Positions 43,934 to 52,898 of a DNA stretch of 64,000 nucleotides are shown one piece after another. Position 1 is the stretch's first letter; every line of letters begins with the position of its first letter. Source of the DNA: Mesorhizobium japonicum MAFF 303099. GTDB taxonomy: Bacteria > Pseudomonadota > Alphaproteobacteria > Rhizobiales > Rhizobiaceae. The stretch is from contig NC_002678.2 of NCBI RefSeq assembly GCF_000009625.1, forward strand, positions 1,302,001-1,366,000, in the 5' to 3' direction. The notes beneath the pieces are model-generated. The model ran no database searches. It saw nothing but the letters and a program-made list of their open reading frames with translations, and was not told the DNA's origin. Both the position numbers and the translations under genes were made by a program.

Positions 43934-45217
43934 TCAGACCGCCGCCAGCGCCTGCGTCAGGTCGGCGATCAGATCGTCCGGATGCTCGACACCGATCGAC
44001 AGCCTGACCGTGGTCTCCAGGACGCCGATGCGCTGGCGCACGTCGAAGGGAATGCCGGAATGGGTCATGGCCGCCGGATGGCTGGCGAGCGACTCGGTGC
44101 CGCCGAGACTTACCGCCAGCTTGAAGATCTGCAGGGCGTTGAGAAACGCGAAAGCCGCCTTCTCTCCGCCTTTGATGTCGAAGGAGAAGGTCGAGCCGGC
44201 GCCGCTGCATTGCCTCACATAGGCGCGCCCCGCCGGCGTATCCTCGCCCAGGAACGGCAGATAGTGCACCTTCTCGACCTTGGCATGATCGCGCAGGAAT
44301 TCCGCGACCAGGCGCGCATTGTCGTTGGCCCGCTCCATGCGGATTGACAGCGTCTCCAGCGAACGGCCGAGCATCCAGCAGGAATGCGGGTCGAGCTGCG
44401 TGCCGATCGCGCCGCGCAGCGCTTTGATCGGCTTGGTGACCGCCTTGCTGCCCATGGCCGCGCCCGCGATCAGGTCGGAGTGGCCGCCGACATATTTGGT
44501 CAGCGAATAGACGGAGACATCGGCGCCATGTTCGATCGGCCGCTGGAACACCGGGCCGAGCAGCGTGTTGTCGCAGACGATGATCGGTGCTGACCCTTGG
44601 CTCGCACCAATCTCGTCGGCGATCATCCGCATCAGCGCGATATCGACCAGGCTGTTGGTCGGATTGGACGGCGTCTCGATCAGGATGACCGAAACGCGCC
44701 CCTTCGCCACCGCGGCATCGGCGGCTGCGCGCACCGCCTTCTCGTCGACACCATCGGCGAAGCCGACAGCGCCGATGCCGAAGCCCGACAGCGTGCGTGT
44801 CAGCAGCGTCTCGGTGCCGCCATAGAGCGGTTGCGAATGCAGTATGACGTCGCCCGGACGGGCATAGGCGAGCAGTGTCGTGGCGATCGCCGACATGCCG
44901 GATGAAAACAGGATGCAGGCATCCGTGCCCTCATAGATCGCCAGCCGGTCCTCGACGATCTCGCTGTTGGGATGGTTGAACCGTGAATAGACGAGACCCG
45001 ACGCCGTGCCGCTCGGCGGTTCCTTGCGGCCGGACGTGTAGTCGAAGAAATCGCGCCCCTCTTCTGCCGATTTGAACACGAAGGTCGAGGTCAGGAACAC
45101 CGGCGGCTTGACCGCGCCTTCCGAAAGCTGCGGATCGAAGCCATAGCTCAGCATCAGCGTCTCCGGATGGAGCTTATGGTTGCCGATATGGGTTTTCGAC
45201 GGGCGTGGCGCGGTCAT
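43934..45217 (-). CDS. Cystathionine gamma-synthase-family enzyme, probable methionine gamma-lyase
   Basis: 427-aa PLP enzyme. Landmarks: [60 protein letters not shown], and [17 protein letters not shown] with the PLP lysine. A divergent Lrp-family gene 121 bp away matches the known arrangement of methionine gamma-lyase with an Lrp regulator (mdeA-mdeR in Pseudomonas). Cystathionine gamma-synthase or O-acetylhomoserine sulfhydrylase remain possible. Confidence 0.83.
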   Translation of the reverse strand: MTAPRPSKTHIGNHKLHPETLMLSYGFDPQLSEGAVKPPVFLTSTFVFKSAEEGRDFFDYTSGRKEPPSGTASGLVYSRFNHPNSEIVEDRLAIYEGTDACILFSSGMSAIATTLLAYARPGDVILHSQPLYGGTETLLTRTLSGFGIGAVGFADGVDEKAVRAAADAAVAKGRVSVILIETPSNPTNSLVDIALMRMIADEIGASQGSAPIIVCDNTLLGPVFQRPIEHGADVSVYSLTKYVGGHSDLIAGAAMGSKAVTKPIKALRGAIGTQLDPHSCWMLGRSLETLSIRMERANDNARLVAEFLRDHAKVEKVHYLPFLGEDTPAGRAYVRQCSGAGSTFSFDIKGGEKAAFAFLNALQIFKLAVSLGGTESLASHPAAMTHSGIPFDVRQRIGVLETTVRLSIGVEHPDDLIADLTQALAAV

Positions 45218-45258
45218 GGCTTTTCCTGCTTTCGAGGGATGTCGTGCCGCAATTTATG

Positions 45259-45270
45259 CGATCTAGATCG
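45259..45270. promoter_or_regulatory. 12-bp palindrome between the gamma-lyase and Lrp genes
   Basis: CGATCTAGATCG is a perfect palindrome midway between two divergent starts. It could be an Lrp binding site, though Lrp consensus is loose. Confidence 0.4.
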
Positions 45271-45338
45271 GCCAGTCCTTGCTATTTTCGGCCGCGCATG
45301 GCTGCTTGCCGGCAAGAAATTGCCTGGAGTGATAGAAA

Positions 45339-45797
45339 GTGCAGCAGAAGATAGCCGACGATTTCGACCTGAGGATTCTGCGCGAATTGCGTGATGACGC
45401 CCGCATCACCAACAACGAGCTCGCCGAGCGCATCGGCCTGTCGCCGTCGCCTTGTCTCAGGCGCGTGCGGCGGCTGGAGGAGACGGGCGTCATCAGGGGT
45501 TACACCACGCTGGTCGATCCCGCCGCCTTCGGCTGGAGCATGGTCGCCATCGCCACCATCCGGCTCAGCCGGCAGAACGAGGACGAGATCGTCATGTTCG
45601 AGGAGGCGATCCGCGGCTGGGACGAGGTGCTGGAATGCCATCTCGTCACCGGTTCGCGCGATTATGTGCTGAAGGTGGTGACTGGCAACCTCGAACAATA
45701 CGAGCGCTTCATCAAGGAAAAGATCGCGCGGCTGAAATGCGTCGCCTCGATCGAGACCAGCTTCGTCATGAACACCATAAAGGAACGGCGCCTCTGA
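45339..45797 (+). CDS. Lrp/AsnC-family regulator (GTG start)
   Basis: 152 aa. The HTH (about residues 10-55) contains FDLRILRELRDDARITNNELAERIGLSPSPCLRRVRRLEETGVI. A RAM ligand-binding domain follows (about 65-150), with GSRDYVLKVV and the end FVMNTIKE. GTG 45339 is preceded by GGAG. Divergent from the gamma-lyase gene, which it probably activates in response to an amino acid such as methionine. A stem-loop straddles its stop codon. Confidence 0.9.
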   Translation: MQQKIADDFDLRILRELRDDARITNNELAERIGLSPSPCLRRVRRLEETGVIRGYTTLVDPAAFGWSMVAIATIRLSRQNEDEIVMFEEAIRGWDEVLECHLVTGSRDYVLKVVTGNLEQYERFIKEKIARLKCVASIETSFVMNTIKERRL

Positions 45798-45859
45798 CAT
45801 TTGGCCAGGGGCGCCGCTCCATCTTGTCGGTTGAGCATGATCTTTTGCGGATCACGCTC
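45782..45859. terminator. Two hairpins between convergent Lrp and ABC transporter genes
   Basis: GGAACGGCGCCTC (45782-45794) with GGGGCGCCGCTCC (45808-45820), two mismatches, spans the Lrp stop. GAGCATGATC (45833-45842) with GATCACGCTC (45850-45859), one mismatch, follows. Position suits terminators, and the second resembles a rhizobial intergenic palindrome. Confidence 0.45.
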
Positions 45860-45867
45860 GCGCAGGT

Positions 45868-46839
45868 TTACTTAATCGCCTTGTCGGTGATCGCGGTGGT
45901 GTAGGCGCCTTTCGGCTCCTTGGTGATGATCTTCTGGTCGAGCAGCGCCTTGGCGGTGCGCTCATAGGTCGCCGGGTCGAGTTTGCCGTCGGCATTGTCG
46001 ATCAGCTTGGCGACTTCGCTCATCATGCGCTTCTGGTGGTTCTCGTCCTGGCCGCCGCCATCCATGACGATGCCTGCCGCTTCGTCATTGTTGTCGACGG
46101 CGTATTTCCAGCCCTTCATCGAGGCGCGCACGAAACGCACCATCTTGTCGGCAAAGGCCGGATCCTTGAGCTTGTCTTCGGACGCATAGAGCCCGTCCTC
46201 GAGCAGGTCGTTGCCCATCGCCGAGTAGTTGAACACGGTGAGCTGTTCCGGCTTGTAGCCGGCGTCGATCAGCTGCCAGTACTCGTTGTATGTCATGACC
46301 GAGATGCAATCGGCCTGCTTCTGGATCAGCGGCTGCACGTCAAAACTCTGCTTGAGCACGGTGACGCCGTCCTTGCCGCCATCGGTCTTCAGGCCAAGCT
46401 TGTTCATCCAGGCGTAGAACGGATATTCGTTGCCGAAGAACCAGACGCCGAGCGTGTGGCCCTTGAAGTCGGCTTCTGTCTTGATCGGGCCGTCCTTCGG
46501 GCAGACCAGTTCCATGCCGGCCTTCTTGAACGGCTGGGCGATGTTGACCAGCGGCACGCCCTTTTCGCGCGCGGCGAGCGCGCCGCCCATCCAGTCGACG
46601 ATGACATCGGCGCCGCCGCCGGCGATCACCTGCTCGGGCGCGATGTCGGGGCCGCCAGGCTTGATGTCGACGTCGAGGCCTTCTGCTTCATAGAAACCCT
46701 TGGCCTTGGCGACATAGTAGCCGGCAAACTGGGCCTGCGTGACCCATTTCAGCTGCAACGTCACCTTGTCGGCGGCCATTGCCTGGAAAGCGGCCAGCGA
46801 CATCGCGCCGGCCAGAACGGGAATAATCAGTTTTTTCAT
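45868..46839 (-). CDS. ABC importer substrate-binding protein, NMT1/THI5-like
   Basis: 323 aa from ATG 46839 with a signal peptide (MKKLIIPVLAGAMSLAAF, ends AMAAD). NMT1/THI5-like fold: VTLQLKWVTQAQFAGYYVAKAKGFYEAEGLDV is highly typical of the THI5/ThiY group, which binds pyrimidines or pyrimidine-containing thiamin precursors. DIAPEQVIAGGGADVIVDW and LKQSFDVQPLIQKQADC follow. It is last in the order ATPase, permease, permease, SBP. With pyrimidine catabolic genes next door, a uracil/thymine or related pyrimidine ligand is the best guess. Confidence 0.85.
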   Translation of the reverse strand: MKKLIIPVLAGAMSLAAFQAMAADKVTLQLKWVTQAQFAGYYVAKAKGFYEAEGLDVDIKPGGPDIAPEQVIAGGGADVIVDWMGGALAAREKGVPLVNIAQPFKKAGMELVCPKDGPIKTEADFKGHTLGVWFFGNEYPFYAWMNKLGLKTDGGKDGVTVLKQSFDVQPLIQKQADCISVMTYNEYWQLIDAGYKPEQLTVFNYSAMGNDLLEDGLYASEDKLKDPAFADKMVRFVRASMKGWKYAVDNNDEAAGIVMDGGGQDENHQKRMMSEVAKLIDNADGKLDPATYERTAKALLDQKIITKEPKGAYTTAITDKAIK

Positions 46840-46879
46840 TCTTTTACCCTCTGAAGTTAGTGTCCTAAACCCACCGCCC

Positions 46880-48034
46880 CTATCCACCACGGACAGAGGG
46901 ATGCCAAAACGTGACGGCTCTTTCGACAAGAGCGACCACGCCATAAAAGACCGAACCCGCAAGTGCTGCAACTGCGATTTCGGCCCAGACCATGTCGATG
47001 TTCATCCGCCCGACTTCGGTCGAGATGCGGAAGCCCATGCCGACGACGGGCGTGCCGAAGAACTCGGCGACGATGGCGCCGATCAGCGCCAGCGTCGAGT
47101 TGATCTTCAGCGCGTTGAAGATGAAGGGGGCGGCTGCCGGCAGCCTGAGCTTGATCAGCGTCGGCCAGTAGCCCGACGCATAGGTTCGCATCAGGTCGCG
47201 CTCCATATGGCCTGAAGCGGCGAGCCCGGCGACCGTGTTCACCAGCATCGGGAAGAAGGTCATGATGATGACGACCGCCGCCTTGGACTGCCAGTCGAAG
47301 CCGAACCACATGACCATGATGGGCGCCACGCCGATGATCGGCAGTGCCGAGACCATGTTGCCGATCGGCAAGAGCCCGCGCCGCAGGAACGGCACGCGGT
47401 CGGCGAGGATCGCGGTGATGAAGCCCGCACCGCTGCCGACGACATAGCCGAAGATCACCGCCTTGAAGATGGTCTGCCGGACATCGGCGCCAAGCACTGG
47501 CAACGAACCGGCGATGCGCGCTCCGATGGCGCTTGGCGGCGGCAACAGGATGAAGGGGATGCCGGCGCCACGCGTCACCGCTTCCCAGATGATCAGGATC
47601 CAGGCGCCGAAGATGGCCGGGATGATCAGGCGCAGGGCGTTGCGGGCCGAGCCCGCCATCGGGCGAAGCCCTGACAGCACCGCAACGCAGCGCCAGCCAA
47701 GCAGCCAGGCGGCCGCGAGCAGCAGGAAGTACGGCGCCAAGGCCGTGCCTTCGAACCCCGCAATGCCCGAGATCAGCAGCCAGGCAACGAGATGAGCGCC
47801 GACGAACAGCACGACGGCCTCTGCAAGCAACGGAATCCTGATCATCGAGATCAGCGCCGCCACGATCGCCAGGCCGAACATCAAGCCCTTGGTTCCGAGA
47901 TAGGGATAGTTGATGCTGACGGTCGGGTCCGCAAGCGCTGCCGCTTCCGGCTTCGACATCGCGCCGAGCGCGATAGCGATCACGCACAACACGATCGCAA
48001 GCACCGCTTGCCAGGAGGGTTTCAGCCAGTTCAT
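46880..48034 (-). CDS. ABC importer permease with extra N-terminal membrane region
   Basis: 384 aa from ATG 48034, which overlaps the stop of the first permease (ATGA). The C-terminal 250 residues are a standard BPD_transp_1 permease, with the EAA-like loop ASGYWPTLIKLRLPAAAPFIFNALK. The first about 130 residues add several hydrophobic helices (WQAVLAIVLCVIAIALGAM, GLMFGLAIVAALISM, AVVLFVGAHLVAWLLI), making it about 100 residues longer than its partner. Confidence 0.87.
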   Translation of the reverse strand: MNWLKPSWQAVLAIVLCVIAIALGAMSKPEAAALADPTVSINYPYLGTKGLMFGLAIVAALISMIRIPLLAEAVVLFVGAHLVAWLLISGIAGFEGTALAPYFLLLAAAWLLGWRCVAVLSGLRPMAGSARNALRLIIPAIFGAWILIIWEAVTRGAGIPFILLPPPSAIGARIAGSLPVLGADVRQTIFKAVIFGYVVGSGAGFITAILADRVPFLRRGLLPIGNMVSALPIIGVAPIMVMWFGFDWQSKAAVVIIMTFFPMLVNTVAGLAASGHMERDLMRTYASGYWPTLIKLRLPAAAPFIFNALKINSTLALIGAIVAEFFGTPVVGMGFRISTEVGRMNIDMVWAEIAVAALAGSVFYGVVALVERAVTFWHPSVRGG

Positions 48035-48909
48035 GCCGGCCTCCCGCCCATGGCGCGGTCGACGATGCGCCCGGCAATGCCGACCACCATGACCAGCAGT
48101 GCCGCCACGATCGAACCGGCGACCAGCGCCGACCAGATGTCGATGGACTGGCTGTAATAGGCGCCGGCGAGGAGCTTGGCGCCGATGCCGGCGACAGCAC
48201 CTGTCGGCAGTTCGCCGACGATGGCGCCGACCAGGCTCGCCGCTACCGCCACCTTCATCGAGGTGAACAGGAACGGCACCGAGGCCGGCACGCGCAGCTT
48301 CCAGAAGGTCTGCGAGGCGCTGGCATTGTAGGTGTGCATCAGGTCGAGATGCATGATCTCGGGCGAGCGCAGCCCCTTCACCATACCGACGGTGACCGGA
48401 AAGAACGACAGATAGGTCGAGATCATCGCCTTCGGGATCAGCCCGGTGACGCCGATAGCCGCGAGCACCACGATGATCATCGGCGCCACCGCCAGGATCG
48501 GAATGGTCTGCGAGGCGATGATCCACGGCATCAGGCTGCGGTCGAGCGTTGCCACATGCACGATGCCGACGGCGATGATGATGCCGAGCGCCGTGCCGAA
48601 GGCGAAGCCGAGCAGCGTCGACGACAGTGTCACCCAGGCGTTGTAGACGAGGCTGCGGCTCGATGTGATGGGCCGCAGGAACGTGTTTTCGAAGAAGTTC
48701 ACCGCCACCTGATGCGGCGCCGGCAGCGTCGGCTTCGGCTGCGCCAGCGTCTTGCCGATGAACTCGACAGCGCCGGGCGTTTGATTGGCCCGGCTGTCGA
48801 GATCACGCTGGAACGGCGCGTTGAGGATGACGGCAAAGACGTACCAGAGCACGACCACGCCGGCGAGGATCGAGGTTACGGGGACGAGCTTGGAACGGAA
48901 GGAGTCCAT
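48031..48909 (-). CDS. ABC importer permease (BPD_transp_1)
   Basis: 292 aa with about six helices, starting with LVPVTSILAGVVVLWYVFAV. The EAA loop is around MHTYNASASQTFWKLRVPASVPFLFTSMK. It belongs to the taurine/nitrate/THI5-type transporter class. It overlaps the next permease by 4 bp and is separated from the ATPase gene by a 345-bp stretch of repeats, an unusual interruption for an ABC operon. Confidence 0.88.
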   Translation of the reverse strand: MDSFRSKLVPVTSILAGVVVLWYVFAVILNAPFQRDLDSRANQTPGAVEFIGKTLAQPKPTLPAPHQVAVNFFENTFLRPITSSRSLVYNAWVTLSSTLLGFAFGTALGIIIAVGIVHVATLDRSLMPWIIASQTIPILAVAPMIIVVLAAIGVTGLIPKAMISTYLSFFPVTVGMVKGLRSPEIMHLDLMHTYNASASQTFWKLRVPASVPFLFTSMKVAVAASLVGAIVGELPTGAVAGIGAKLLAGAYYSQSIDIWSALVAGSIVAALLVMVVGIAGRIVDRAMGGRPA

Positions 48910-49254
48910 CAGGAGCGCTCCCCTTCTCCTCTCCCCGCCGGGGAGAGGGTGGCCGGAGCGAAGCGGAGGCCGAACGTGCTCGTTTTCGCTGACGCGACGT
49001 TCATTCTTTTCGTCATCCTAGGGCGGAGCGGCGCGAAGCGTCGCGCAGACCCTAGGATCCATTCCGTGACGTTGGTCGAAGGGCGCAAGCGGCTGAGAAT
49101 GCCCGCCAAGCAGTGCGAGGCGCAAGGAGCCATGTTCAGCACCGTTGCGGAGCGCAGAGGTAACGGCATGGATCCTAGGGTCTGCGCCGCGTCGCTTCGC
49201 TCCTTGCTCCGCCCTAGGATGACGAACGCGTGGGGCGTTCTCTGGCGAGGCCGC
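48910..49254. repeat. Repeat-filled gap inside the ABC transporter operon
   Basis: No gene is visible. From 48913 to about 48975 there is a GC-rich piece (CTCCCC...GGGGAGAGGG...GCGGAGGC) of a type I recall dispersed in Mesorhizobium. From 49011 to 49224 there is a large inverted-repeat element, listed separately. The rest is unique. Confidence 0.7.
49011..49224. repeat. Long inverted-repeat element (about 214 bp), MITE-like
   Basis: The left arm 49011-49062 starts CGTCATCCTAGGGCGGAGC and ends ACCCTAGGATCCAT. The right arm 49168-49224 is its near reverse complement, starting ATGGATCCTAGGGT and ending GCCCTAGGATGACG, with a few indels. About 105 bp lie between. CCTAGG palindromes occur at both ends of each arm. 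No transposase is present, so it would need to be moved in trans if it is mobile. Confidence 0.82.
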
Positions 49255-50046
49255 TCAATCATCATAGCTGTGCCCTGCCCGCAGCCCATCGCGCACGCGC
49301 GCGGCGATCGCCAGGAACTCGGGCGTCTCGCGGATGTCGAGCGGCCGCTCCTTCGGCAGCGTCGATTCGATGATGTCGCTGACGCGGCCAGGGCGCGGCG
49401 ACATGACGACGATGCGCGTCGACAGATACACGGCTTCCGGAATCGAGTGGGTGACGAAGCAGATCGTCTTGTTGGTGCGCGCCCACAGCTGCAGCAATTG
49501 CTCGTTGAGGTGGTCGCGAACGATCTCGTCCAGCGCGCCGAACGGCTCGTCCATTAAAAGCAGGTCGGCGTCGAAGGCCAGCGCTCGGGCGATCGAGGCG
49601 CGCTGCTGCATGCCGCCGGACAACTGCCAGGGGTATTTCTTCTCGAAGCCCGACAGGTTGACGAGATCGAGCGTGCGCTTGATGCGTTCCGCCTGCTCCG
49701 CCTTCGACAGCCCCATGATCTCCAGCGGCAGCCCGACATTGCGTTCGATGGTGCGCCACGGAAACAGCGCGGCGGCCTGGAAGACATAGCCATAGGCGCG
49801 CTTCTCGCGCGCCTGTTCGGGCGTCATGCCGTTGACCGAGATCGTGCCCGATGTCGGCTTCTCCAGATCGGCGATGACGCGCAGCAGCGTGGTCTTGCCG
49901 CAGCCCGACGGTCCGATGAAGGAGACGAATTCCCCCTTGCCGATGGTCAGGTCGACATTGGACAGCGCCTGGACGGGGCCGTCATTGGTCTGGAAGGTGA
50001 GGCCAAGTTTGCTTGCCGCGACGACGGCTGGCGAAATCCCTGTCAT
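49255..50046 (-). CDS. ABC importer ATPase (nitrate/taurine/THI5 type)
   Basis: 263 aa from ATG 50046; the open frame to 50193 overlaps the divergent cupin gene. Walker A GPSGCGKTTLLR, signature LSGGMQQRASIARAL, Walker B LLLMDEPFGALD, and H-loop VTHSIPEAVYLS. The PFGALDE and EAVYLSTRI pattern is that of SsuB/TauB/ThiZ-like ATPases. It is the first gene of the importer operon, separated from the permeases by repeats. Confidence 0.92.
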   Translation of the reverse strand: MTGISPAVVAASKLGLTFQTNDGPVQALSNVDLTIGKGEFVSFIGPSGCGKTTLLRVIADLEKPTSGTISVNGMTPEQAREKRAYGYVFQAAALFPWRTIERNVGLPLEIMGLSKAEQAERIKRTLDLVNLSGFEKKYPWQLSGGMQQRASIARALAFDADLLLMDEPFGALDEIVRDHLNEQLLQLWARTNKTICFVTHSIPEAVYLSTRIVVMSPRPGRVSDIIESTLPKERPLDIRETPEFLAIAARVRDGLRAGHSYDD

Positions 50047-50176
50047 CGGCCGTTGCCTGCCTGTTCCCGCCAACGGGGCGCCGGCCGGAATCCGATTGCT
50101 TTTATCGCGATGTTGTTTTCCACTCGCCCTGTCCCATTGGCCCTGTTCCACGCAAATCGACGCCCGGAGTTCCCCG

Positions 50177-50581
50177 ATGTCGCCCAAACCCACTTGTCAT
50201 CTTATCCGCCCTGAAAGCACTTATGAAGGCAAGCAGGGATTGACCTATTTCGCCGGCATCGCCACGGAGTCGGTCGGCTCCTCCGGCATCTGCATGCACG
50301 TGCTCACCATGCCGCCTGGCGCCCGCGCCAAAGCGCATCTGCACGAGAACCATGAAACGGCGATCTACGTGCTCTCCGGCGAGGTCCATACCTGGTATGG
50401 CGACCGGCTCGAACACCACATCGTCGTCAAGGCCGGCGACCTCTTCTACATTCCGGCCGGCGTGCCGCACCTGCCGGCCAATCTGAGCAGCGCCCCGTCC
50501 TCGGCCGTCATTGCCCGGACCGATCCCAACGAACAGGAGAGTGTCGTCCTGCTGCCGGAACTGGATGCGCTGGTCGCCTGA
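50177..50581 (+). CDS. Cupin-domain protein
   Basis: 134 aa from ATG 50177 (GGAG upstream). A single Cupin_2 barrel with metal ligands in AHLHENHETAIYVLSGEVHTWYG (His, His, Glu) and a later histidine in PAGVPHLPAN. Divergent from the importer ATPase and convergent with the small secreted proteins. An enzyme on pyrimidine-derived or other small acids is possible, but no reaction can be named. Confidence 0.83.
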   Translation: MSPKPTCHLIRPESTYEGKQGLTYFAGIATESVGSSGICMHVLTMPPGARAKAHLHENHETAIYVLSGEVHTWYGDRLEHHIVVKAGDLFYIPAGVPHLPANLSSAPSSAVIARTDPNEQESVVLLPELDALVA

Positions 50582-50598
50582 GGTCGACGGGATCGCCG

Positions 50599-50976
50599 TC
50601 ATTTGCACCGCGAGACTTCCCCCATCACATTGCCGTCCGCATCGGCGATCGTCAGCTTCTTGGCGTTCTTGGCACTGCGCTTGATGGTGAAATTGGTCGG
50701 CGCCTGTCCCTCTTCGCCTTCCGCCTCACATGTCGCCGTGACCACCAGCGATCCGTCAGCCTGCGCTTGCGTCTTCGTGAACGTGCAGGCGCTGGCGGCG
50801 GTAATCAATTCCTTGTCGGTCAAAAGCAGCATCTGATCGGCGGCGACTTCCTGGCCGTTGCGGTTGATGCAGCCATATTTGTCGCCATAGGGTTTCGACA
50901 GATCAATGCTTGCCGCGGAAGCCTGTCCCGCCGCCAGCACAAGCGTCATCGCAACAGACAAACCGAAACCGCGCAT
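50599..50976 (-). CDS. Small secreted protein, paralogue of its upstream neighbour
   Basis: 125 aa from ATG 50976 (GGGGGA upstream). Signal peptide ends GQASA. The mature protein has four cysteines: YGCINRNG, ASACTFTK, VTATCEAEGEEG and SRCK at the end. The same cysteine pattern and the xxTCxAEGExG motif occur in the next protein upstream (51008-51379), so they are tandem paralogues. Family not recognised. Confidence 0.78.
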   Translation of the reverse strand: MRGFGLSVAMTLVLAAGQASAASIDLSKPYGDKYGCINRNGQEVAADQMLLLTDKELITAASACTFTKTQAQADGSLVVTATCEAEGEEGQAPTNFTIKRSAKNAKKLTIADADGNVMGEVSRCK

Positions 50977-51007
50977 GCTCATCCCCCAGATCCCAATGCT
51001 CACAACA

Positions 51008-51379
51008 TCACGAACATGATTGCAGCGGCCCCAGTTCCTCAAGGCCGGGAATGGTGACGACGAAGCCATCCGCACCCTTGTTGGTGACCACGACTGTTTC
51101 AATCGTCGTTCCCGCCTCGCCTTCGGCGGAACAGGTCGAACGCAGCGATTGCGGGCCTGGCACAGGGGCCAATTGCTGCTCGAACCGGCAACCGCTGCCA
51201 TAGGTCTCGATGCCTTCCGCGGTCAGCAGGATGTAGGCATCACTGTTCTGATAACCGGCCTTGATGCCGGCACAGCCGACATCATTGCCCCAGGAGCCTG
51301 CCAGCACGCCAGCCGCGGTCGCCGGGCCACCGGCAACTGCCGCCAAGACCATCGAGATGAGCGCGGCCGAACGCGCCAA
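51008..51379 (-). CDS. Small secreted protein at the end of the hydA operon (TTG start)
   Basis: I place the start at TTG 51379, 2 nt after the hydA stop and preceded by GGGGG, giving 123 aa; ATG 51352 is the fallback. Signal peptide LARSAALISMVLAAVAGGPATAA. Cysteines in VGCAGIK, GSGCRFEQ, RSTCSAEGEAG and LQSCS mirror the following gene. Tight spacing to hydA suggests cotranscription with pyrimidine catabolism, which is unexpected for an exported protein. Confidence 0.72.
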   Translation of the reverse strand: MARSAALISMVLAAVAGGPATAAGVLAGSWGNDVGCAGIKAGYQNSDAYILLTAEGIETYGSGCRFEQQLAPVPGPQSLRSTCSAEGEAGTTIETVVVTNKGADGFVVTIPGLEELGPLQSCS

Positions 51380-51381
51380 GC

Positions 51382-52833
51382 TTAAACCCCCGTCGCCGGG
51401 ATGCCGGTGCGTTCCACCTTGCGTGGCGCGGTGATCTCCTTCCACGTCGACAGCGCCCGGTTGACCGCGGCGTTCGGCTCGCGGCCGACGAACTGGCCGT
51501 GGCCGGGCTTTGTCTTCACCTCGGCCTCCTCGATCGACAATTCGCCGCGGGAGAAGACGAAGCGCGGCAGGCCGGTCACCTCGACGCCTTCGAAGACGTT
51601 GTAGTCGATGACCGACTGCTGCTTCTTCGAGGTGATGGTTTTCTTGCGCTTCGGATCCCAGACGATGATGTCGGCGTCGGCGCCTTCGACGATGGCGCCC
51701 TTCTTCGGATACATGTTGAGGATCTTGGCGATGTTGGTCGAGGTCACCGCGACGAACTCATTCATCGTCAGCCGCCCGGTGTTGACGCCCTTGGTCCACA
51801 GCACCGGCAGACGGTCCTCGAGGCCGCCTGTGCCGTTGGGGATCTTGGTGAAATCGCCGACGCCGAAGCGCTTCTGCTTGGTGGTGAAGGCGCAATGGTC
51901 GGTCGCCACCACCTGCAGCGACCCGGCCTGCAGGCCGGCCCACAGCGAATCCTGATGCAATTTGTTGCGGAAGGGCGGGCTCATCACGCGGCGCGCCGCA
52001 TGGTCCCAATCCTTGTTGAAATACTCCGTCTCGTCGAGCGTCAGATGCTGGACCAGCGGTTCGCCGAACACGCGCATGCCTTTCTGGCGTGCCCGGCGGA
52101 TCGCCTCGTGCGCCTGCTCGCAGGAGACATGCACGACATAGAGCGGCACGCCGGCCATGTCGGCGATCATGATGGCCCGATTTGTCGCCTCGCCTTCCAC
52201 TTCCGGCGGCCGCGAATAGGCATGGCCCTCGGGACCGTTGTTGCCGGCGGCGAGCAGTTTCTGCGACAGGGCCGCGACCACGTCGCCATTCTCGGCATGC
52301 ACCAGCGGCAGCGCGCCAAGGTCGGCGCAGCGCTGGAACGACGCATACATCTCGTCGTCGTCCACCATCAGCGCGCCTTTGTAGGCCATGAAGTGCTTGA
52401 ACGAGGTGATGCCCTTGTCGACGACGGTCGCCATCTCGTCGAACACCTGCTTGCCCCACCAGGTGATGGCCATGTGGAAGGAATAGTCGCAGGCAGCCTT
52501 GGACGTCTTGTTGTCCCACATCTGCAGGGCCTCTAACAGCGATTGCTGCGGCGCCGGCAGGCAGAAATCGACCACCATCGTGGTGCCGCCGGCAAGGGCG
52601 GCCCGCGTGCCGGATTCGAAATCATCGGCCGAATAGGTGCCCATGAATGGCATTTCGAGATGGGTGTGCGGGTCGATGCCACCCGGCATGACATAACAGC
52701 CGGTGGCATCGAACTCGTGGTCGCCATGCAGATCCGAACCGATGGCAACGATCTTGCCGTGCTTGACCAGCACATCCGCCTTCCACGTTCGGTCGGCGGT
52801 GACGATGGTGCCGTTCTTGATGACTTTGGTCAT
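51382..52833 (-). CDS. hydA: Dihydropyrimidinase
   Basis: Zinc amidohydrolase opening dihydrouracil/dihydrothymine to N-carbamoyl-beta-amino acids (EC 3.5.2.2). 483 aa. Metal ligands in GIDPHTHLEMPF (H56, H58), carboxylated lysine in FMAYKG (K152), VHAENGD, VHVSCEQAHEAI, and the substrate-loop and aspartate region VATDHCAFTTKQK. The length and motifs fit D-hydantoinase/dihydropyrimidinase well. It follows beta-ureidopropionase and aminotransferase genes in one minus-strand block. Confidence 0.94.
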   Translation of the reverse strand: MTKVIKNGTIVTADRTWKADVLVKHGKIVAIGSDLHGDHEFDATGCYVMPGGIDPHTHLEMPFMGTYSADDFESGTRAALAGGTTMVVDFCLPAPQQSLLEALQMWDNKTSKAACDYSFHMAITWWGKQVFDEMATVVDKGITSFKHFMAYKGALMVDDDEMYASFQRCADLGALPLVHAENGDVVAALSQKLLAAGNNGPEGHAYSRPPEVEGEATNRAIMIADMAGVPLYVVHVSCEQAHEAIRRARQKGMRVFGEPLVQHLTLDETEYFNKDWDHAARRVMSPPFRNKLHQDSLWAGLQAGSLQVVATDHCAFTTKQKRFGVGDFTKIPNGTGGLEDRLPVLWTKGVNTGRLTMNEFVAVTSTNIAKILNMYPKKGAIVEGADADIIVWDPKRKKTITSKKQQSVIDYNVFEGVEVTGLPRFVFSRGELSIEEAEVKTKPGHGQFVGREPNAAVNRALSTWKEITAPRKVERTGIPATGV

Positions 52834-52898
52834 TGTCTTGTTCCCTTGTTCTCTTCGCGCTTCTTTGCGAGCGGCGTTTGGAATCTAGATGGCTAAGT

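Noticed and set aside
48910..49254. Insertion sequence remnant
   Set aside because: Inverted repeats are present but there is no transposase fragment and no clear target duplication, so it is listed as a repeat only.
50047..50176. TPP riboswitch in front of the THI5-like importer
   Set aside because: I looked for the conserved CTGAGA and ACCTGA segments and found neither, so thiamin control is not supported by sequence.
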